A program made the position numbers and the translations under genes. Positions 1-9,776 of a stretch of DNA of 64,000 nt are shown piece after piece; the stretch's first letter is position 1; each line of letters starts with the position of its first letter. The stretch is from UBA7359 sp963976795 (GTDB lineage Bacteria > Pseudomonadota > Gammaproteobacteria > Eutrophobiales > Eutrophobiaceae). The stretch covers positions 18,211 to 82,210 of the forward strand of contig CAXBLT010000014.1 in NCBI GenBank assembly GCA_963976795.1, read 5' to 3'. The notes beneath the pieces are model-generated. The model saw nothing but the letters and a program-made list of their open reading frames with translations, was not told the origin of the DNA and did not search any database.

Positions 1-844
1 GAATTTTCGTTTTCCAAGGCCGGTAGAAGTTGTAAAAAAGGTCAATGTTGGACAGGTTAGATCAATTACGCATAAAGCATTGATGTTGACTCAGGATGAA
101 AATATTGTTGACGTTGAAGTGGCTGTACAATGGCGGATAGGGAATGCAGACGAATATCTGTTTAATGTGTACTCTCCAGCTTCAACACTAAGACAAGTAA
201 CCGAAAGCTCCGTTCGTGAAGTGATTGGTAAGAGTAAACTTGATTTCGTCTTGACTGAAGGACGAAGTGAAATCGCAGAAAGAATACAATCCTTAATTCA
301 GGAAACACTGGGGGACTATAAAACAGGAATTTATATTTCCACTGCGGAAATGCAACCAGCGAAACCACCAGAAGAAGTAAAAGCGGCATTTGATGACGCT
401 ATCAAGGCGCGAGAAGATGAACAGCGTCAGGTAAATGAAGCGGAAGCTTACAGGAATGATATCCTGCCAAAAGCCCGTGGTGGTGCAGCACGCTTACGTG
501 AAGAGTCGAATGGTTATAAGTCACGAATCATTTCCAAGGCTGAAGGTGAGGCGAGCCGTTTTGGACAGCTATTGGCTGAATATCAGCGTGCACCGGAAGT
601 CACACGCGAAAGATTATATCTGGATGCGCTTGAATCCGTTTTCAGTAATACAAATAAGGTGCTGATTGATAATGATAATGGTAATAGTCTGATGTATTTA
701 CCAATAGATAAAATGATTGATAAACGTCAAAACAATAGCTCGAATGATGCTATTTCAAATTTTAATGAGTCTTCTAATTCATCATCCACTACTATGAACG
801 ATGTTCGGCAAAGACTTGATGAACGACTCAGAGGAGTACGCTAA
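1..844 (+). CDS. hflK: HflK, SPFH-domain subunit of FtsH modulator complex (5' end outside window)
   Basis: Inner-membrane SPFH/band-7 protein that with HflC forms the periplasmic cage around the FtsH protease. The reading frame is open from base 2, giving about 280 residues against roughly 400 in full-length HflK, so the N-terminal membrane anchor lies upstream of the window. The opening residues PRPVEVVKKVNVGQVRSITH and the following ALMLTQDENIVDV stretch are typical HflK. A Glu/Arg/Ala-rich coiled-coil region follows, then a low-complexity Asn/Ser tail. The stop codon overlaps the hflC start (TAATG), the usual coupled arrangement. An internal TTG at 80 could look like a start but sits inside the conserved domain. 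Confidence 0.96.
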   Translation, partial: NFRFPRPVEVVKKVNVGQVRSITHKALMLTQDENIVDVEVAVQWRIGNADEYLFNVYSPASTLRQVTESSVREVIGKSKLDFVLTEGRSEIAERIQSLIQETLGDYKTGIYISTAEMQPAKPPEEVKAAFDDAIKAREDEQRQVNEAEAYRNDILPKARGGAARLREESNGYKSRIISKAEGEASRFGQLLAEYQRAPEVTRERLYLDALESVFSNTNKVLIDNDNGNSLMYLPIDKMIDKRQNNSSNDAISNFNESSNSSSTTMNDVRQRLDERLRGVR

Positions 845-1710
845 TGCCTTTGAACCCTAAAATTCTAATACCTTTAATTATTATTGCGGTCGTTGCCTAT
901 TCATCTGTGTTTACAGTGAATCAATGGGAGCAGGCTCTGGTGTTTAAGTTTCGAGAGATTGCTCGGTCTGATGATAAACCGGGTTTACATTTCATGATGC
1001 CGATTGTGAACGTGGCACAGAAGTTTGAAAAACGGCTTTTAAATCTTGATCAAGAACCACAGCGATTCCTAACAATAGAAAAGAAAGATGTGATTGTTGA
1101 TTATTACGCAAAGTGGCGAATTACTGATGTTGATAAGTTTTATACTGCGACACGAGGTGATGTGCTTTATGCCAATGGCTTATTGGGCCAACGTATCAAC
1201 CGTGCATTACGAGATGAATTTGGTGCACGCACCGTTCAGGAAGTTGTTGCAGGAGAGCGTACTCAAATCCTGAGTGTCGTTACAGCAAGCACTTCAAACC
1301 TACCTCAAGAGCTAGGTATAACGGTGGTTGATGTGAGAACCAAGCGGATAGACTTGCCGACAGAAGTTAGTAATTCGGTTTATGAACGTATGCGTGCCGA
1401 GCGTAACCGTGTCGCTAAGGATTTTCGAGCCCGTGGTTCTGAAGCTTCGGAGCGTATCCGTGCTAATGCCGATCGTGAACGTGAGATTATCCTGGCAAAT
1501 GCGTATCGAGATGCTGAAATTATTCGTGGTGAAGGTGATGCGCAGGCAACCGAAATCTATGCCGCAGCCTATACCAAAGATGAAGAGTTTTATTCACTGT
1601 ATCGTAGTTTGAATGCCTATAAAAATAGTTTCAATGATAGTAATGATGTATTACTACTTGAACCTAAGTCGGATTTCTTTAGATATTTTAATAATTCGAA
1701 AGGCAATTAA
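844..1710 (+). CDS. hflC: HflC, SPFH-domain partner of HflK
   Basis: Second SPFH protein of the HflKC complex that modulates FtsH proteolysis. It has an N-terminal membrane segment at about residues 7-23, followed by the band-7 signature (QWEQALVFKF, then PGLHFMMPIV) and a long charged helix rich in RERE/RADRERE-type repeats around residues 180-230. At 288 residues it is of normal length. The start overlaps the hflK stop, so the two are translationally coupled. Identity is firm from sequence and order. Confidence 0.97.
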   Translation: MPLNPKILIPLIIIAVVAYSSVFTVNQWEQALVFKFREIARSDDKPGLHFMMPIVNVAQKFEKRLLNLDQEPQRFLTIEKKDVIVDYYAKWRITDVDKFYTATRGDVLYANGLLGQRINRALRDEFGARTVQEVVAGERTQILSVVTASTSNLPQELGITVVDVRTKRIDLPTEVSNSVYERMRAERNRVAKDFRARGSEASERIRANADREREIILANAYRDAEIIRGEGDAQATEIYAAAYTKDEEFYSLYRSLNAYKNSFNDSNDVLLLEPKSDFFRYFNNSKGN

Positions 1711-1728
1711 ATTCAGGGCTTATCAGAC

Positions 1729-1767
1729 AACAGGTTTATTTAATAGATATAGATAAGCCTGTTTCTA
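1729..1767 (+). terminator. Hairpin downstream of hflC
   Basis: An 11-bp inverted repeat (AACAGGTTTAT at 1729-1739 with ATAAGCCTGTT at 1753-1763, one G:T pair) lies between hflC and yjeT. The T-run after it is weak, so it may be a partial terminator or an mRNA-processing hairpin rather than a full stop. Confidence 0.4.
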
Positions 1768-1791
1768 TTAAAATCGATATGGTGAAAATGA

Positions 1792-1989
1792 TTGTTTGAT
1801 ATTAATTTCTCTGATCTTTTATCTGCACTCGCGTTAGTGTTTATATTAGAAGGTCTTATGCCATTTCTGAACCCTGAAGGTATTCGAAAAGTATTTCTTG
1901 CCGCTGCCCAAATGGATAACCAAACATTACGGTTTTTAGGTGTCTCAAGCATGTTGGTTGGTTTGATATTGTTATACATTGTTCGTTAA
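1792..1989 (+). CDS. yjeT: YjeT-type DUF2065 small membrane protein
   Basis: 65-residue inner-membrane protein of the DUF2065 family. Two hydrophobic helices flank the family signature EGLMPFLNPEGIRK. In E. coli yjeT also lies between hflC and purA, so synteny supports the call. The start is TTG: the frame is closed by TGA three bases upstream, and a GGTGA ribosome-binding site sits six bases before the TTG. The upstream ATG at about 1788 is out of frame. Molecular function is unknown. Confidence 0.88.
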   Translation: MFDINFSDLLSALALVFILEGLMPFLNPEGIRKVFLAAAQMDNQTLRFLGVSSMLVGLILLYIVR

Positions 1990-1996
1990 TTAAATT

Positions 1997-3178
1997 ATGA
2001 ATATTACAAATCGTTGGTTACTACCTGAAGGTGTTGAAGAGATTTTGCCTCCTAAGGCAATTGCACTTGAACAATTATGCCGAACTATCATCGACCTCTT
2101 TTCTACATGGGGCTATGAGTTTGTTATCCCCCCTATGGTCGAGTACCTTGAGTCTTTGCTGACAGGTACTGGAGAAGATCTTGATTTAAAAACGTTTAAA
2201 TTAACCGATCAACTAAGTGGTCGTTTAATGGGTATTCGTGCGGATATTACGCCACAAGTAGCACGCATAGATGCGCATTTGTTAAAACGCGATACACCTA
2301 CCCGTCTTTGTTATCTAGGTTCAGTATTACATACACGCCCCGGCAAATCCGGTGAAACACGCGCACCATTACAAGTGGGTGCTGAGCTTTACGGACATTC
2401 TGGCGTAGCAAGTGATATTGAAATTGTTAAATTGATGTTAGCAACATTGAAACAAGTGGAGATTAATCAAACGTGTATCGATCTTGGACACATTGGTATT
2501 TTCAGGACATTAAGCGCCGATTCATCATTGAATGTCACTCAACAAGCACAAGTGTTTGAAGCGTTACAAAGGAAAGCGAAAGATGAATTAAAATTATTAT
2601 ATAAAGAATGGAATATTACCAACGCCGCCAGCAATGCTTTACTTGAGTTAGTCGACCTAAATGGGGACATAGCAGTGCTAGATGAAGCTAAAAAATTATT
2701 AGGTAAACTTTCTCCCGAGAGCGCGCAATATATTGACGAGATCAAGGCATTGGCAGAGTCAATAATTGGTCAGATAGATGTGTCAATAAATGTAGATTTG
2801 GCAGAGTTACGTGGCTACCACTATCACACGGGTATGGTATACACGGCTTTTGTCCCTGATGAGGGAGAGGGAATAGCCTTTGGCGGGCGGTATGATGATA
2901 TTGGTAGTGCCTTTGGTCGTGCAAGACCAGCAACAGGCTTTAGTACAGACGTCAAATCTTTGTTAAAGCAACAAAGCAAAAGCAGTAGAAACCCATCACG
3001 TATTTTTGCTCCGATATCGGTTGATAAAGCATTGCGTGAAAAAATAAATGCACTGCGTAAAACTGGCAACATCGTAGTTGAAGAATTGGAAGGGCAAAAA
3101 GCTTCAGCAAGCGAAATGAGTTGTGAGCAACAACTTGTGTTAGAAAATGGCGAGTGGATCGTTAACGACATTAATTAA
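1997..3178 (+). CDS. hisZ: HisZ, ATP phosphoribosyltransferase regulatory subunit
   Basis: HisRS-like regulatory subunit that partners with short-form HisG in the first step of histidine biosynthesis (ATP + PRPP to PR-ATP). The 393 residues follow the class II aminoacyl-tRNA synthetase catalytic fold: motif 2-like LCYLGSVLHTRPGKSGETRAP, and AFGGRYDDIGSAFGRARPATGF near residue 300. The tRNA-binding anticodon domain of true HisRS is missing, which separates HisZ from HisS. It starts 7 bp after yjeT and lies before purA, a placement common in non-enteric gammaproteobacteria. It implies a short HisG elsewhere in the genome. Confidence 0.95.
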   Translation: MNITNRWLLPEGVEEILPPKAIALEQLCRTIIDLFSTWGYEFVIPPMVEYLESLLTGTGEDLDLKTFKLTDQLSGRLMGIRADITPQVARIDAHLLKRDTPTRLCYLGSVLHTRPGKSGETRAPLQVGAELYGHSGVASDIEIVKLMLATLKQVEINQTCIDLGHIGIFRTLSADSSLNVTQQAQVFEALQRKAKDELKLLYKEWNITNAASNALLELVDLNGDIAVLDEAKKLLGKLSPESAQYIDEIKALAESIIGQIDVSINVDLAELRGYHYHTGMVYTAFVPDEGEGIAFGGRYDDIGSAFGRARPATGFSTDVKSLLKQQSKSSRNPSRIFAPISVDKALREKINALRKTGNIVVEELEGQKASASEMSCEQQLVLENGEWIVNDIN

Positions 3179-3198
3179 TAAAAAAAGAAATTATTAAA

Positions 3199-4491
3199 AT
3201 GGGTAAAAATATAATTGTACTGGGGACTCAGTGGGGTGATGAAGGCAAGGGAAAGATTGTTGATCTATTAACGGAAGATGCATCAGCAGTAGTACGCTTT
3301 CAAGGAGGTCATAATGCCGGTCATACTGTTATTATTGAAGGTAAAAAAACAGTTCTTCATCTGATTCCATCAGGTATTTTACATGACGGTGTCGAATGTC
3401 TCATCGGTAATGGTGTGGTCTTAAGTCCGCACGCGTTGATGGAAGAGATAAACATGCTGGAAGATAATGGCGTTTCAGCAAGTAAACATATAAAAATATC
3501 GGAAGCCTGTACATTAATACTGCCTTACCACATTGCACTTGATCAAGCGCGCGAAAAAGCAAAAGGTAAAGCAGCGATAGGAACGACAGGACGCGGAATA
3601 GGCCCTGCTTATGAAGACAAGGTTGCACGGCGCGCACTTCGCGTTGGAGACCTCGCTAATGATGAATTGCTAGCTAGCAAACTCGAAGAAGTGTTGGAGT
3701 ATCACAACTTCATGCTGACTAATTACTATAAATGTGATGCGATTGATTATCAGGAGTCATTGGATGACATAAGAAAGCTATCGGAAGATCTGGTGCCTAT
3801 GATTGCAGACACCGGTACGCGTCTTAATGAATTGTATACACAGGGCAAAAATATCATGTTTGAAGGTGCACAAGGCACCTGGCTTGATATTGATCATGGC
3901 ACCTATCCATTCGTCACATCCTCAAATACAACCGCGGGTGGTGCGGCTACAGGCACCGGTTTTGGTCCTTGTCATTTTGACTATGTTTTAGGTATTACGA
4001 AAGCCTATACAACACGTGTGGGTTCAGGTCCATTTCCAACAGAATTATATTGCGACATGGGCAAGCACATCGCTGAAGTTGGCCATGAATTTGGTGCTAC
4101 AACAGGTCGTGCACGACGTTGTGGTTGGTATGATGCAGTTGCATTACGCCGCTCAGCACAAATTAATAGTTTAACTGGCTTATGTATTACCAAACTTGAT
4201 GTCTTAGATCAGGTGGAAACGATTAAAATTTGTACTGCTTATGAGATCGGCGGCAGGACTGTGGAAGTACCGCCTATCGGCGCGGAAGAATTTGCCAAAT
4301 GCAAGCCAATATATGAAGAGCATCCTGGTTGGCAATCAAATACAGTCGGCGCGACTAATTATGATGACCTGCCAGAGAAGGCGATCGATTATTTAAACCG
4401 CCTTTCTGAAATTACGGGTGTTCCTATTGATATCATATCAACAGGACCTGATCGGTCAGAAACGATTGTTTTAAGAAACCCGTTTCACTAA
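3199..4491 (+). CDS. purA: Adenylosuccinate synthetase
   Basis: Cytoplasmic enzyme joining IMP and aspartate with GTP to give adenylosuccinate, the committed step to AMP. The N-terminal P-loop GTQWGDEGKGK carries the catalytic Asp, and HNAGHT supplies the catalytic His. TTGRGIGPAYEDK, the switch-type FEGAQGTWLDIDHGTYPFVTSSN split motif, and the C-terminal STGPDR guanine-binding motif are all present. Its 430 residues match the family. It lies 20 bp after hisZ, likely the same transcript. Confidence 0.98.
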   Translation: MGKNIIVLGTQWGDEGKGKIVDLLTEDASAVVRFQGGHNAGHTVIIEGKKTVLHLIPSGILHDGVECLIGNGVVLSPHALMEEINMLEDNGVSASKHIKISEACTLILPYHIALDQAREKAKGKAAIGTTGRGIGPAYEDKVARRALRVGDLANDELLASKLEEVLEYHNFMLTNYYKCDAIDYQESLDDIRKLSEDLVPMIADTGTRLNELYTQGKNIMFEGAQGTWLDIDHGTYPFVTSSNTTAGGAATGTGFGPCHFDYVLGITKAYTTRVGSGPFPTELYCDMGKHIAEVGHEFGATTGRARRCGWYDAVALRRSAQINSLTGLCITKLDVLDQVETIKICTAYEIGGRTVEVPPIGAEEFAKCKPIYEEHPGWQSNTVGATNYDDLPEKAIDYLNRLSEITGVPIDIISTGPDRSETIVLRNPFH

Positions 4492-4608
4492 AAGAATTAA
4501 AATATAGTACGTTAATGCTAGTATTCTATGACTATTATTATAATAGTTTAAAAATATAGTACTATTTGACAGGCTTGTTCCTGAGTTTAATTTTCAGGGA
4601 GCAAGTAA

Positions 4609-5241
4609 ATGACACCGATCAACAAAACTATTCCTCTTTCTTTAAAAGTAATTTTCACTGCTTTTATGTCAGTATTAGTGCCTTTTTATTGGAAAACCTA
4701 TGGCCCAAGTAATTTTCTATATTTTTGTGACGTAGCTTTAATACTTACTTTGTTTGGTATCTGGACTGAAAATAAGTTACTAATCAGTTTACCTGCTGTA
4801 GGCATCCTCATTCCTCAATTTATTTGGGTTGTTGATTTTGTTGGCGGCTTATTTGGTTTTGCACCATTAGGGATGACTGACTACATGTTCGATTCGAATA
4901 TTCCATTTTTTGCACGTAGTTTGTCATTGTTTCATGGGTGGTTGCCTTTTTTATTAATTTATCTTGTTTATAAAGTCGGTTATGACAAAAGAGCTTTTCG
5001 TTACTGGACAGTGGCTGCATGGATATTAATATCAATATGTTATTTCATCATGCCTGCGCCTGGTGTAATTCTTGAGAATATTAATGCGCCAGTAAATATT
5101 AATTATGTCTATGGGTTTAGTGATGAAGTGGCACAAACATGGATGGCCCCACATTTATACGTTGTCTTTTTAATGATTGGCTTGCCATTATTTGTTTATT
5201 ATCCCACTTCAAGGGCATTAAAACGTTTGTTTTATAACTAA
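4609..5241 (+). CDS. Multi-pass membrane protein of unknown function
   Basis: 210-residue protein with roughly six hydrophobic segments and almost no soluble part. Recognisable local features are the short loop DSNIPFFARSLSLFHGWLPFLL and a conserved-looking MPAPGVILENINAP segment. I do not recognise a characterised family. It has a good ribosome-binding site (CAGGGAG) and a strong terminator straight after it, and it sits between purA and a convergent regulator. A TTGACA/TAATTT pair at 4566-4593 could be its promoter but would leave almost no leader. Confidence 0.8.
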   Translation: MTPINKTIPLSLKVIFTAFMSVLVPFYWKTYGPSNFLYFCDVALILTLFGIWTENKLLISLPAVGILIPQFIWVVDFVGGLFGFAPLGMTDYMFDSNIPFFARSLSLFHGWLPFLLIYLVYKVGYDKRAFRYWTVAAWILISICYFIMPAPGVILENINAPVNINYVYGFSDEVAQTWMAPHLYVVFLMIGLPLFVYYPTSRALKRLFYN

Positions 5242-5252
5242 ACCTCTAATAT

Positions 5253-5288
5253 ATGAAGGTCGGGATTAGCCGGCCTTCATGATTTTTT
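5253..5288 (+). terminator. Rho-independent terminator after the membrane protein
   Basis: 11-bp stem (ATGAAGGTCGG at 5253-5263 with CCGGCCTTCAT at 5270-5280, one G:T pair), 6-base loop, then six T. It closes the rightward unit and separates it from the convergent regulator gene. Confidence 0.8.
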
Positions 5289-5293
5289 AAAGC

Positions 5294-6025
5294 TCATTTT
5301 CTTAGGTGTTCAAATAATCCATACTGCCACTGTCTTAGCGCCATTACGACTGTTGTCCCATTGCGTTCATCTAGTGATAAACGCGCATCGGTGTCATTTA
5401 ACTCGTTAAATTCTCTAATCAGCTTTTCCATTTTCTTTTGGAAAACTGCATTGGAGCTATTAGCCAACATCCCATTAACAACTAATAGACGTTCATTTTC
5501 TTTATTAAACCGGGTATTGAAAAAATCTTGTTCTACTTTGGTTTGAAAAAACTTTTGAATAGGGCCATTTTCGAGCCAGGCAAAATTTGAGGCGACTAAT
5601 AACTTGATACGATTTTTGGGTAATAACTCAATGATTTTAAGTTTATCCAGTTTTGCCAACAAGCGTATAGCCTCTATCTCAGAAATTTTGTAATAGGTAG
5701 TTATTTCATCCAGAGTCCAGCGATTTAGTACGCAGACAGTAACCAGTAAAAGAGTCAGGTTATTTGCGATTTCTTTTTCTTGCTCTTCATTGAGTTTGCT
5801 CAGATGTTGTTTATCTTCTTGCATGAGTTTTAAAAGATCGGACAATTCCATATTCATGCACTGACATAGTTGCTCCAGTCGTTTCAAGGTAAAGTTCTTT
5901 TCAGAGAACATACGTTTTATACTGGCCTCAGATAAACCGATCTCTTTGGCAATATCGTTATAGGTTAAGCCATGTGCCTTAAGCGCTTTTTTAAGTGTAA
6001 TGATAAGGTGATGTGTTTGTGCCAT
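5294..6025 (-). CDS. XRE-family helix-turn-helix regulator with C-terminal winged-helix-like domain
   Basis: DNA-binding regulator of about 243 residues. The N-terminal Cro/XRE domain reads LKKALKAHGLTYNDIAKEIG followed by LSEASIKRMFSEKNFTLKRL, a clear helix-turn-helix. The second half contains LNRWTLDEITTYYKISEIEA and LLAKLDKLKIIELLP, which looks like a winged-helix module. I chose the ATG at 6025 because the extra N-terminal residues of the longer frame (to 6085) are hydrophobic and lie ahead of the domain. It is divergent from the LplT-Aas gene with a 130-bp shared promoter region, so regulation of that gene is plausible but only inferred. Confidence 0.87.
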   Translation of the reverse strand: MAQTHHLIITLKKALKAHGLTYNDIAKEIGLSEASIKRMFSEKNFTLKRLEQLCQCMNMELSDLLKLMQEDKQHLSKLNEEQEKEIANNLTLLLVTVCVLNRWTLDEITTYYKISEIEAIRLLAKLDKLKIIELLPKNRIKLLVASNFAWLENGPIQKFFQTKVEQDFFNTRFNKENERLLVVNGMLANSSNAVFQKKMEKLIREFNELNDTDARLSLDERNGTTVVMALRQWQYGLFEHLRK

Positions 6026-6158
6026 TGGGATATGCAAGGTAGTGATTAATGATACTAATAGAACACATAAGTAATACAGATACAATATAAGTTGTTTATT
6101 ACAATACTAATTATTAGTCTCCAGGGACTTACTGAAGCAGTGTTAAAGGATATATCAC

Positions 6159-9100
6159 ATGAAAACGTTATTTAAATACTCAGGCTTTTTACCGTATATC
6201 ATTGTTGTCTTTCTGAATGCCTTTGTTGATCTGGGCCATAAGATCATTATTCAGAATACGGTGTTTAAGATTTATGATGGACAGGAACAAATATTTTTAA
6301 CGGCGATCGTCAATGCGTTGATTCTATTACCTTTCATATTACTCCTCTCTCCTGCAGGTTTTTGTTCCGATAAATTCCCAAAGAACAAAGTAATGCGGAT
6401 AAGTGCGTGGGTCGCTGTCGGCATTACCTTGTGCATTACATTGTTTTATTATCTGGGCTGGTTTTGGCCTGCCTTTGCCATGACCTTTACCCTGGCATTA
6501 CAAAGTGCATTTTATTCGCCAGCGAAATATGGCTACATCAAAGAGATGGTCGGCAAAGATAATCTGGCTAGAGCAAATGGCTTAGTACAGGCGACGACAA
6601 CGATAGCTATTCTTGCTGGGATATTTGTATTTTCAATTCTTTTTGAACAGTTTTTAATCGACTCAATATATAGCGATACGTCTTCATTACTAATGAATAT
6701 TGCCCCAATCGGCTGGGGGTTGGTTGCATTCAGTATTATTGAACTAGGTCTTGCTTATATGTTGCCTCAGAAACATCCTGTTGATGAGGAGATGAAGTTT
6801 GATTTAAAAGAATATAGCCGCGGGAATTATTTGAGATCGAATATGGGTGTCGTGCTTGATCGTGAAGTCATCTTTCTATCAATTATTGGATTAGCAATAT
6901 TCTGGGCGATATCACAAGTTATGTTGGCGGCGTTTCCGGCTTACGCGAAGGAAACATTAGGCATTACCAATACCATTATCATTCAGGGAATCCTGGCTTG
7001 CGCCGGTATGGGTATTATGTTGGGTTCAATCATTGCTGGACGTATTTCCAGAACACATATCGAAACCGGCATGATTCCAGTAGGATCGATTGGGATTGCA
7101 ATTTGTTTGTTGATACTGCCTAGCTTGGACAATGCTTATCTACAAGCAGTTCTATTTTTTGGCTGGGGCATGTTCGGTGGGTTTTTATTAATCCCGTTAA
7201 ATTCATTGATACAGTTTCATGCTGAAGAAGATGAGTTGGGTCGTGTGCTCGCGGGGAGTAACTTGATTCAAAATACGGTGATGTTGACCTTTCTTGGTTT
7301 GACGGTCTTATTTGCGTTTTACGGGATGAATAGCCTTGGGTTGTTTAACATCTTACTAGTCGTTGCCGTAGTCGGAACAATCTATACGGCTTATAAGCTA
7401 CCACAGTCACTGGTTCGGTTTATTGTTAGTTACATCATTGGTCATCGTTATCGTCTTCAGGTCTTGGGTTTAAAAAACATTCCGGAGCAAGGTGGCGTTT
7501 TGATGTTGGGTAACCACATTAGTTGGATCGATTGGGGCATTATTCAGATGGCCTCACCTCGACCTATTCGTTTCGTTATGATTCGGAATATTTATGAACG
7601 TTGGTATCTGAAATGGTTTCTAGATATTTTTAATGTAATTCCTGTCTCTGCTGGGGCGAGTAAAGGGGCTCTTCAAAAAATTAATGAGAGTTTAAACAAT
7701 GGTGATGTGGTTTGTTTATTTCCTGAAGGTACCATCAGTCGCACCGGGCAGTTAGGTGAGTTCCAACGAGGTTTTGAAAAGGCTGCGGAAGAAGCCAATG
7801 CGGTCATTCTACCATTTTACCTACGTGGTCTATGGGGTAGTTGGTTTTCACGATCCAGTGAAAAATTAAAAAACCTTCGTAGCAGTGGCATCAAACACGA
7901 CATCATTGTTGCTTTTGGTGAAACGTTACCAATTGATACAACAACTGATGAATTAAAGAAACGAGTGTTTGATTTGTCAATTGATTCTTGGGAGCACTAC
8001 ACTAGTGACTTACCTTCAATCGGTACGGCTTTTATTGATACTGCAAAACGTAATAGTGATGAATTAACCGTTGCTGATTCTTTAGCCGGGCCATTAAACG
8101 GTAATAAATTCTTAACTGGAGTGATATGTTTTTCCCGATTGATTAAAAAATATTCAAAAGAGCAAAATGTCGGTTTGTTACTCCCGACCAGTAGTGCCGG
8201 TGCTATTGCTAATATGTCAGCTATCCTCTGTGGTAAGACTGTCGTTAATCTCAATTTTACTGCCAGTCGCGAAGCATTACAGGGTTCAGTAACGAAAGCG
8301 GGTATTAAAACAGTCTATACCTCGCGTAAGTTTATGGAAAAACTGGCTAAGAAGGGAATCGACCTAAATGATGCGTTTTCAGACAGTCAGTTTATCTACA
8401 TGGAAGATCTTAAAACGGAAATTAGTAAAGTGACCGGTTTATGCACTTTAATAACGGTAATGCTTTTACCTGCAGCGGTATTAAAGTTTCTCTATTGCAA
8501 GAAGGTAGATATAAATACGCCAGCTGCAATATTGTTTTCCAGTGGTAGCGAAGGCACACCAAAAGGGGTAATGCTGAGCCATCGTAATATCATGGCTAAT
8601 CTGAAACAGATCTCGGATATGCTGAACACTCAAGACACCGATGTTGTTATGGCAAGCCTGCCCTTGTTCCATGCCTTTGGCATAACTGTGACGACCTTCA
8701 TGCCTTTGGTCGAAGGTATACCAATGATTTGCCATCCTGATCCCACCGATGCGGTTAATATCTCAAAAGCGATTGCAAAATATCGTGCAACTATCTTTTG
8801 TGGAACTTCAACCTTTTTAAGACTTTATACGAAGAATAAACGCATACATCCACTGATGTTGGAGTCTTTACGTATTGTAGTCGCTGGTGCAGAAAAACTC
8901 AGTCCGGATGTGCGTGATGCCTTTAAGTTAAAATTTAATAAAGACATCTATGAAGGTTATGGTGCTACCGAAACAACACCAGTTGCCAGTGTGAATATTC
9001 CTGATGCGCTCGATGTAAATTACTGGTCAGTTCAATTGGGTAATAAACAAGGTACGGTCGGCATGCCATTACCCGGTACCAGTTTTCGAATCGTTGATCC

Positions 9101-9611
9101 TGATTCATTAGAAGAATTGGGAACTGGTGAAGATGGTCTAATCTTAATCGGTGGTAGTCAGGTGATGCTGGGTTATCTGGATGATGAAGAAAAGACTAAT
9201 GAAGTGATCACGATTCTTGATGATAAACGTTGGTATAAGACTGGTGACAAAGGTCATCTCGATGAGGATGGATTCTTGAGTATTGTTGATCGTTATTCAC
9301 GCTTTGCTAAACTTGGCGGGGAAATGATTAGTCTAACTGCGGTTGAAGAAGTAGTTAGAAATGCTTTAAATGAGCCAGAGCTAGAATTGCTTGCAGTGAA
9401 TCTCCCCGATGAAAAGAAAGGTGAAAAAATAATCCTCATGATCACAAAAGAAATTGAGCTTGCTAATGTTAAAAAGGCAATGTTGGATTCAGGTGCGAAC
9501 CCATTAATGATTCCTGCTGAGGTGAAAGTTGTTGAAGAAATACCAAAGCTGGGTAGTGGTAAGACTGATTTTAAGGGGGCTAAGAAATTGCTGTTTGATA
9601 AAAATGTATAA
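6159..9611 (+). CDS. aas: LplT-Aas fusion: lysophospholipid transporter / acyltransferase / acyl-ACP synthetase
   Basis: Single 1150-residue protein joining functions that E. coli keeps as LplT plus Aas. Residues 1-410 are an MFS transporter for lysophospholipid flipping across the inner membrane. About residues 440-630 are a PlsC-type acyltransferase with HX4D motif NHISWIDWG and FPEGTISRTG. The rest is an AMP-binding acyl-ACP synthetase with P-loop LFSSGSEGTPKGVMLSH near residue 790 and YEGYGATETTP. Together they take up lysophosphatidylethanolamine and re-acylate it. AAAGGA precedes the ATG. This fusion is known in other proteobacteria. It is expressed divergently from the XRE regulator. 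Confidence 0.94.
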   Translation: MKTLFKYSGFLPYIIVVFLNAFVDLGHKIIIQNTVFKIYDGQEQIFLTAIVNALILLPFILLLSPAGFCSDKFPKNKVMRISAWVAVGITLCITLFYYLGWFWPAFAMTFTLALQSAFYSPAKYGYIKEMVGKDNLARANGLVQATTTIAILAGIFVFSILFEQFLIDSIYSDTSSLLMNIAPIGWGLVAFSIIELGLAYMLPQKHPVDEEMKFDLKEYSRGNYLRSNMGVVLDREVIFLSIIGLAIFWAISQVMLAAFPAYAKETLGITNTIIIQGILACAGMGIMLGSIIAGRISRTHIETGMIPVGSIGIAICLLILPSLDNAYLQAVLFFGWGMFGGFLLIPLNSLIQFHAEEDELGRVLAGSNLIQNTVMLTFLGLTVLFAFYGMNSLGLFNILLVVAVVGTIYTAYKLPQSLVRFIVSYIIGHRYRLQVLGLKNIPEQGGVLMLGNHISWIDWGIIQMASPRPIRFVMIRNIYERWYLKWFLDIFNVIPVSAGASKGALQKINESLNNGDVVCLFPEGTISRTGQLGEFQRGFEKAAEEANAVILPFYLRGLWGSWFSRSSEKLKNLRSSGIKHDIIVAFGETLPIDTTTDELKKRVFDLSIDSWEHYTSDLPSIGTAFIDTAKRNSDELTVADSLAGPLNGNKFLTGVICFSRLIKKYSKEQNVGLLLPTSSAGAIANMSAILCGKTVVNLNFTASREALQGSVTKAGIKTVYTSRKFMEKLAKKGIDLNDAFSDSQFIYMEDLKTEISKVTGLCTLITVMLLPAAVLKFLYCKKVDINTPAAILFSSGSEGTPKGVMLSHRNIMANLKQISDMLNTQDTDVVMASLPLFHAFGITVTTFMPLVEGIPMICHPDPTDAVNISKAIAKYRATIFCGTSTFLRLYTKNKRIHPLMLESLRIVVAGAEKLSPDVRDAFKLKFNKDIYEGYGATETTPVASVNIPDALDVNYWSVQLGNKQGTVGMPLPGTSFRIVDPDSLEELGTGEDGLILIGGSQVMLGYLDDEEKTNEVITILDDKRWYKTGDKGHLDEDGFLSIVDRYSRFAKLGGEMISLTAVEEVVRNALNEPELELLAVNLPDEKKGEKIILMITKEIELANVKKAMLDSGANPLMIPAEVKVVEEIPKLGSGKTDFKGAKKLLFDKNV

Positions 9612-9776
9612 TAATTGAGGGCTGAAGGATGTTAATTATTAACCTACAATAGAGAACCTTAATAAGTATGGGCAACGAAGAACATAAATCAGCTCTTTGA
9701 GATAAATCATAGTGATAAATTTAATATGATTTTGCCACTTGGGTATTATCGTAAAACAATGGAAAAGGATAATGAT

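Noticed and set aside
4566..4593. TTGACA/TAATTT promoter for the membrane protein at 4609
   Set aside because: Spacing is 16 bases and the start of transcription would fall inside the ribosome-binding site, so I did not list it as a feature.
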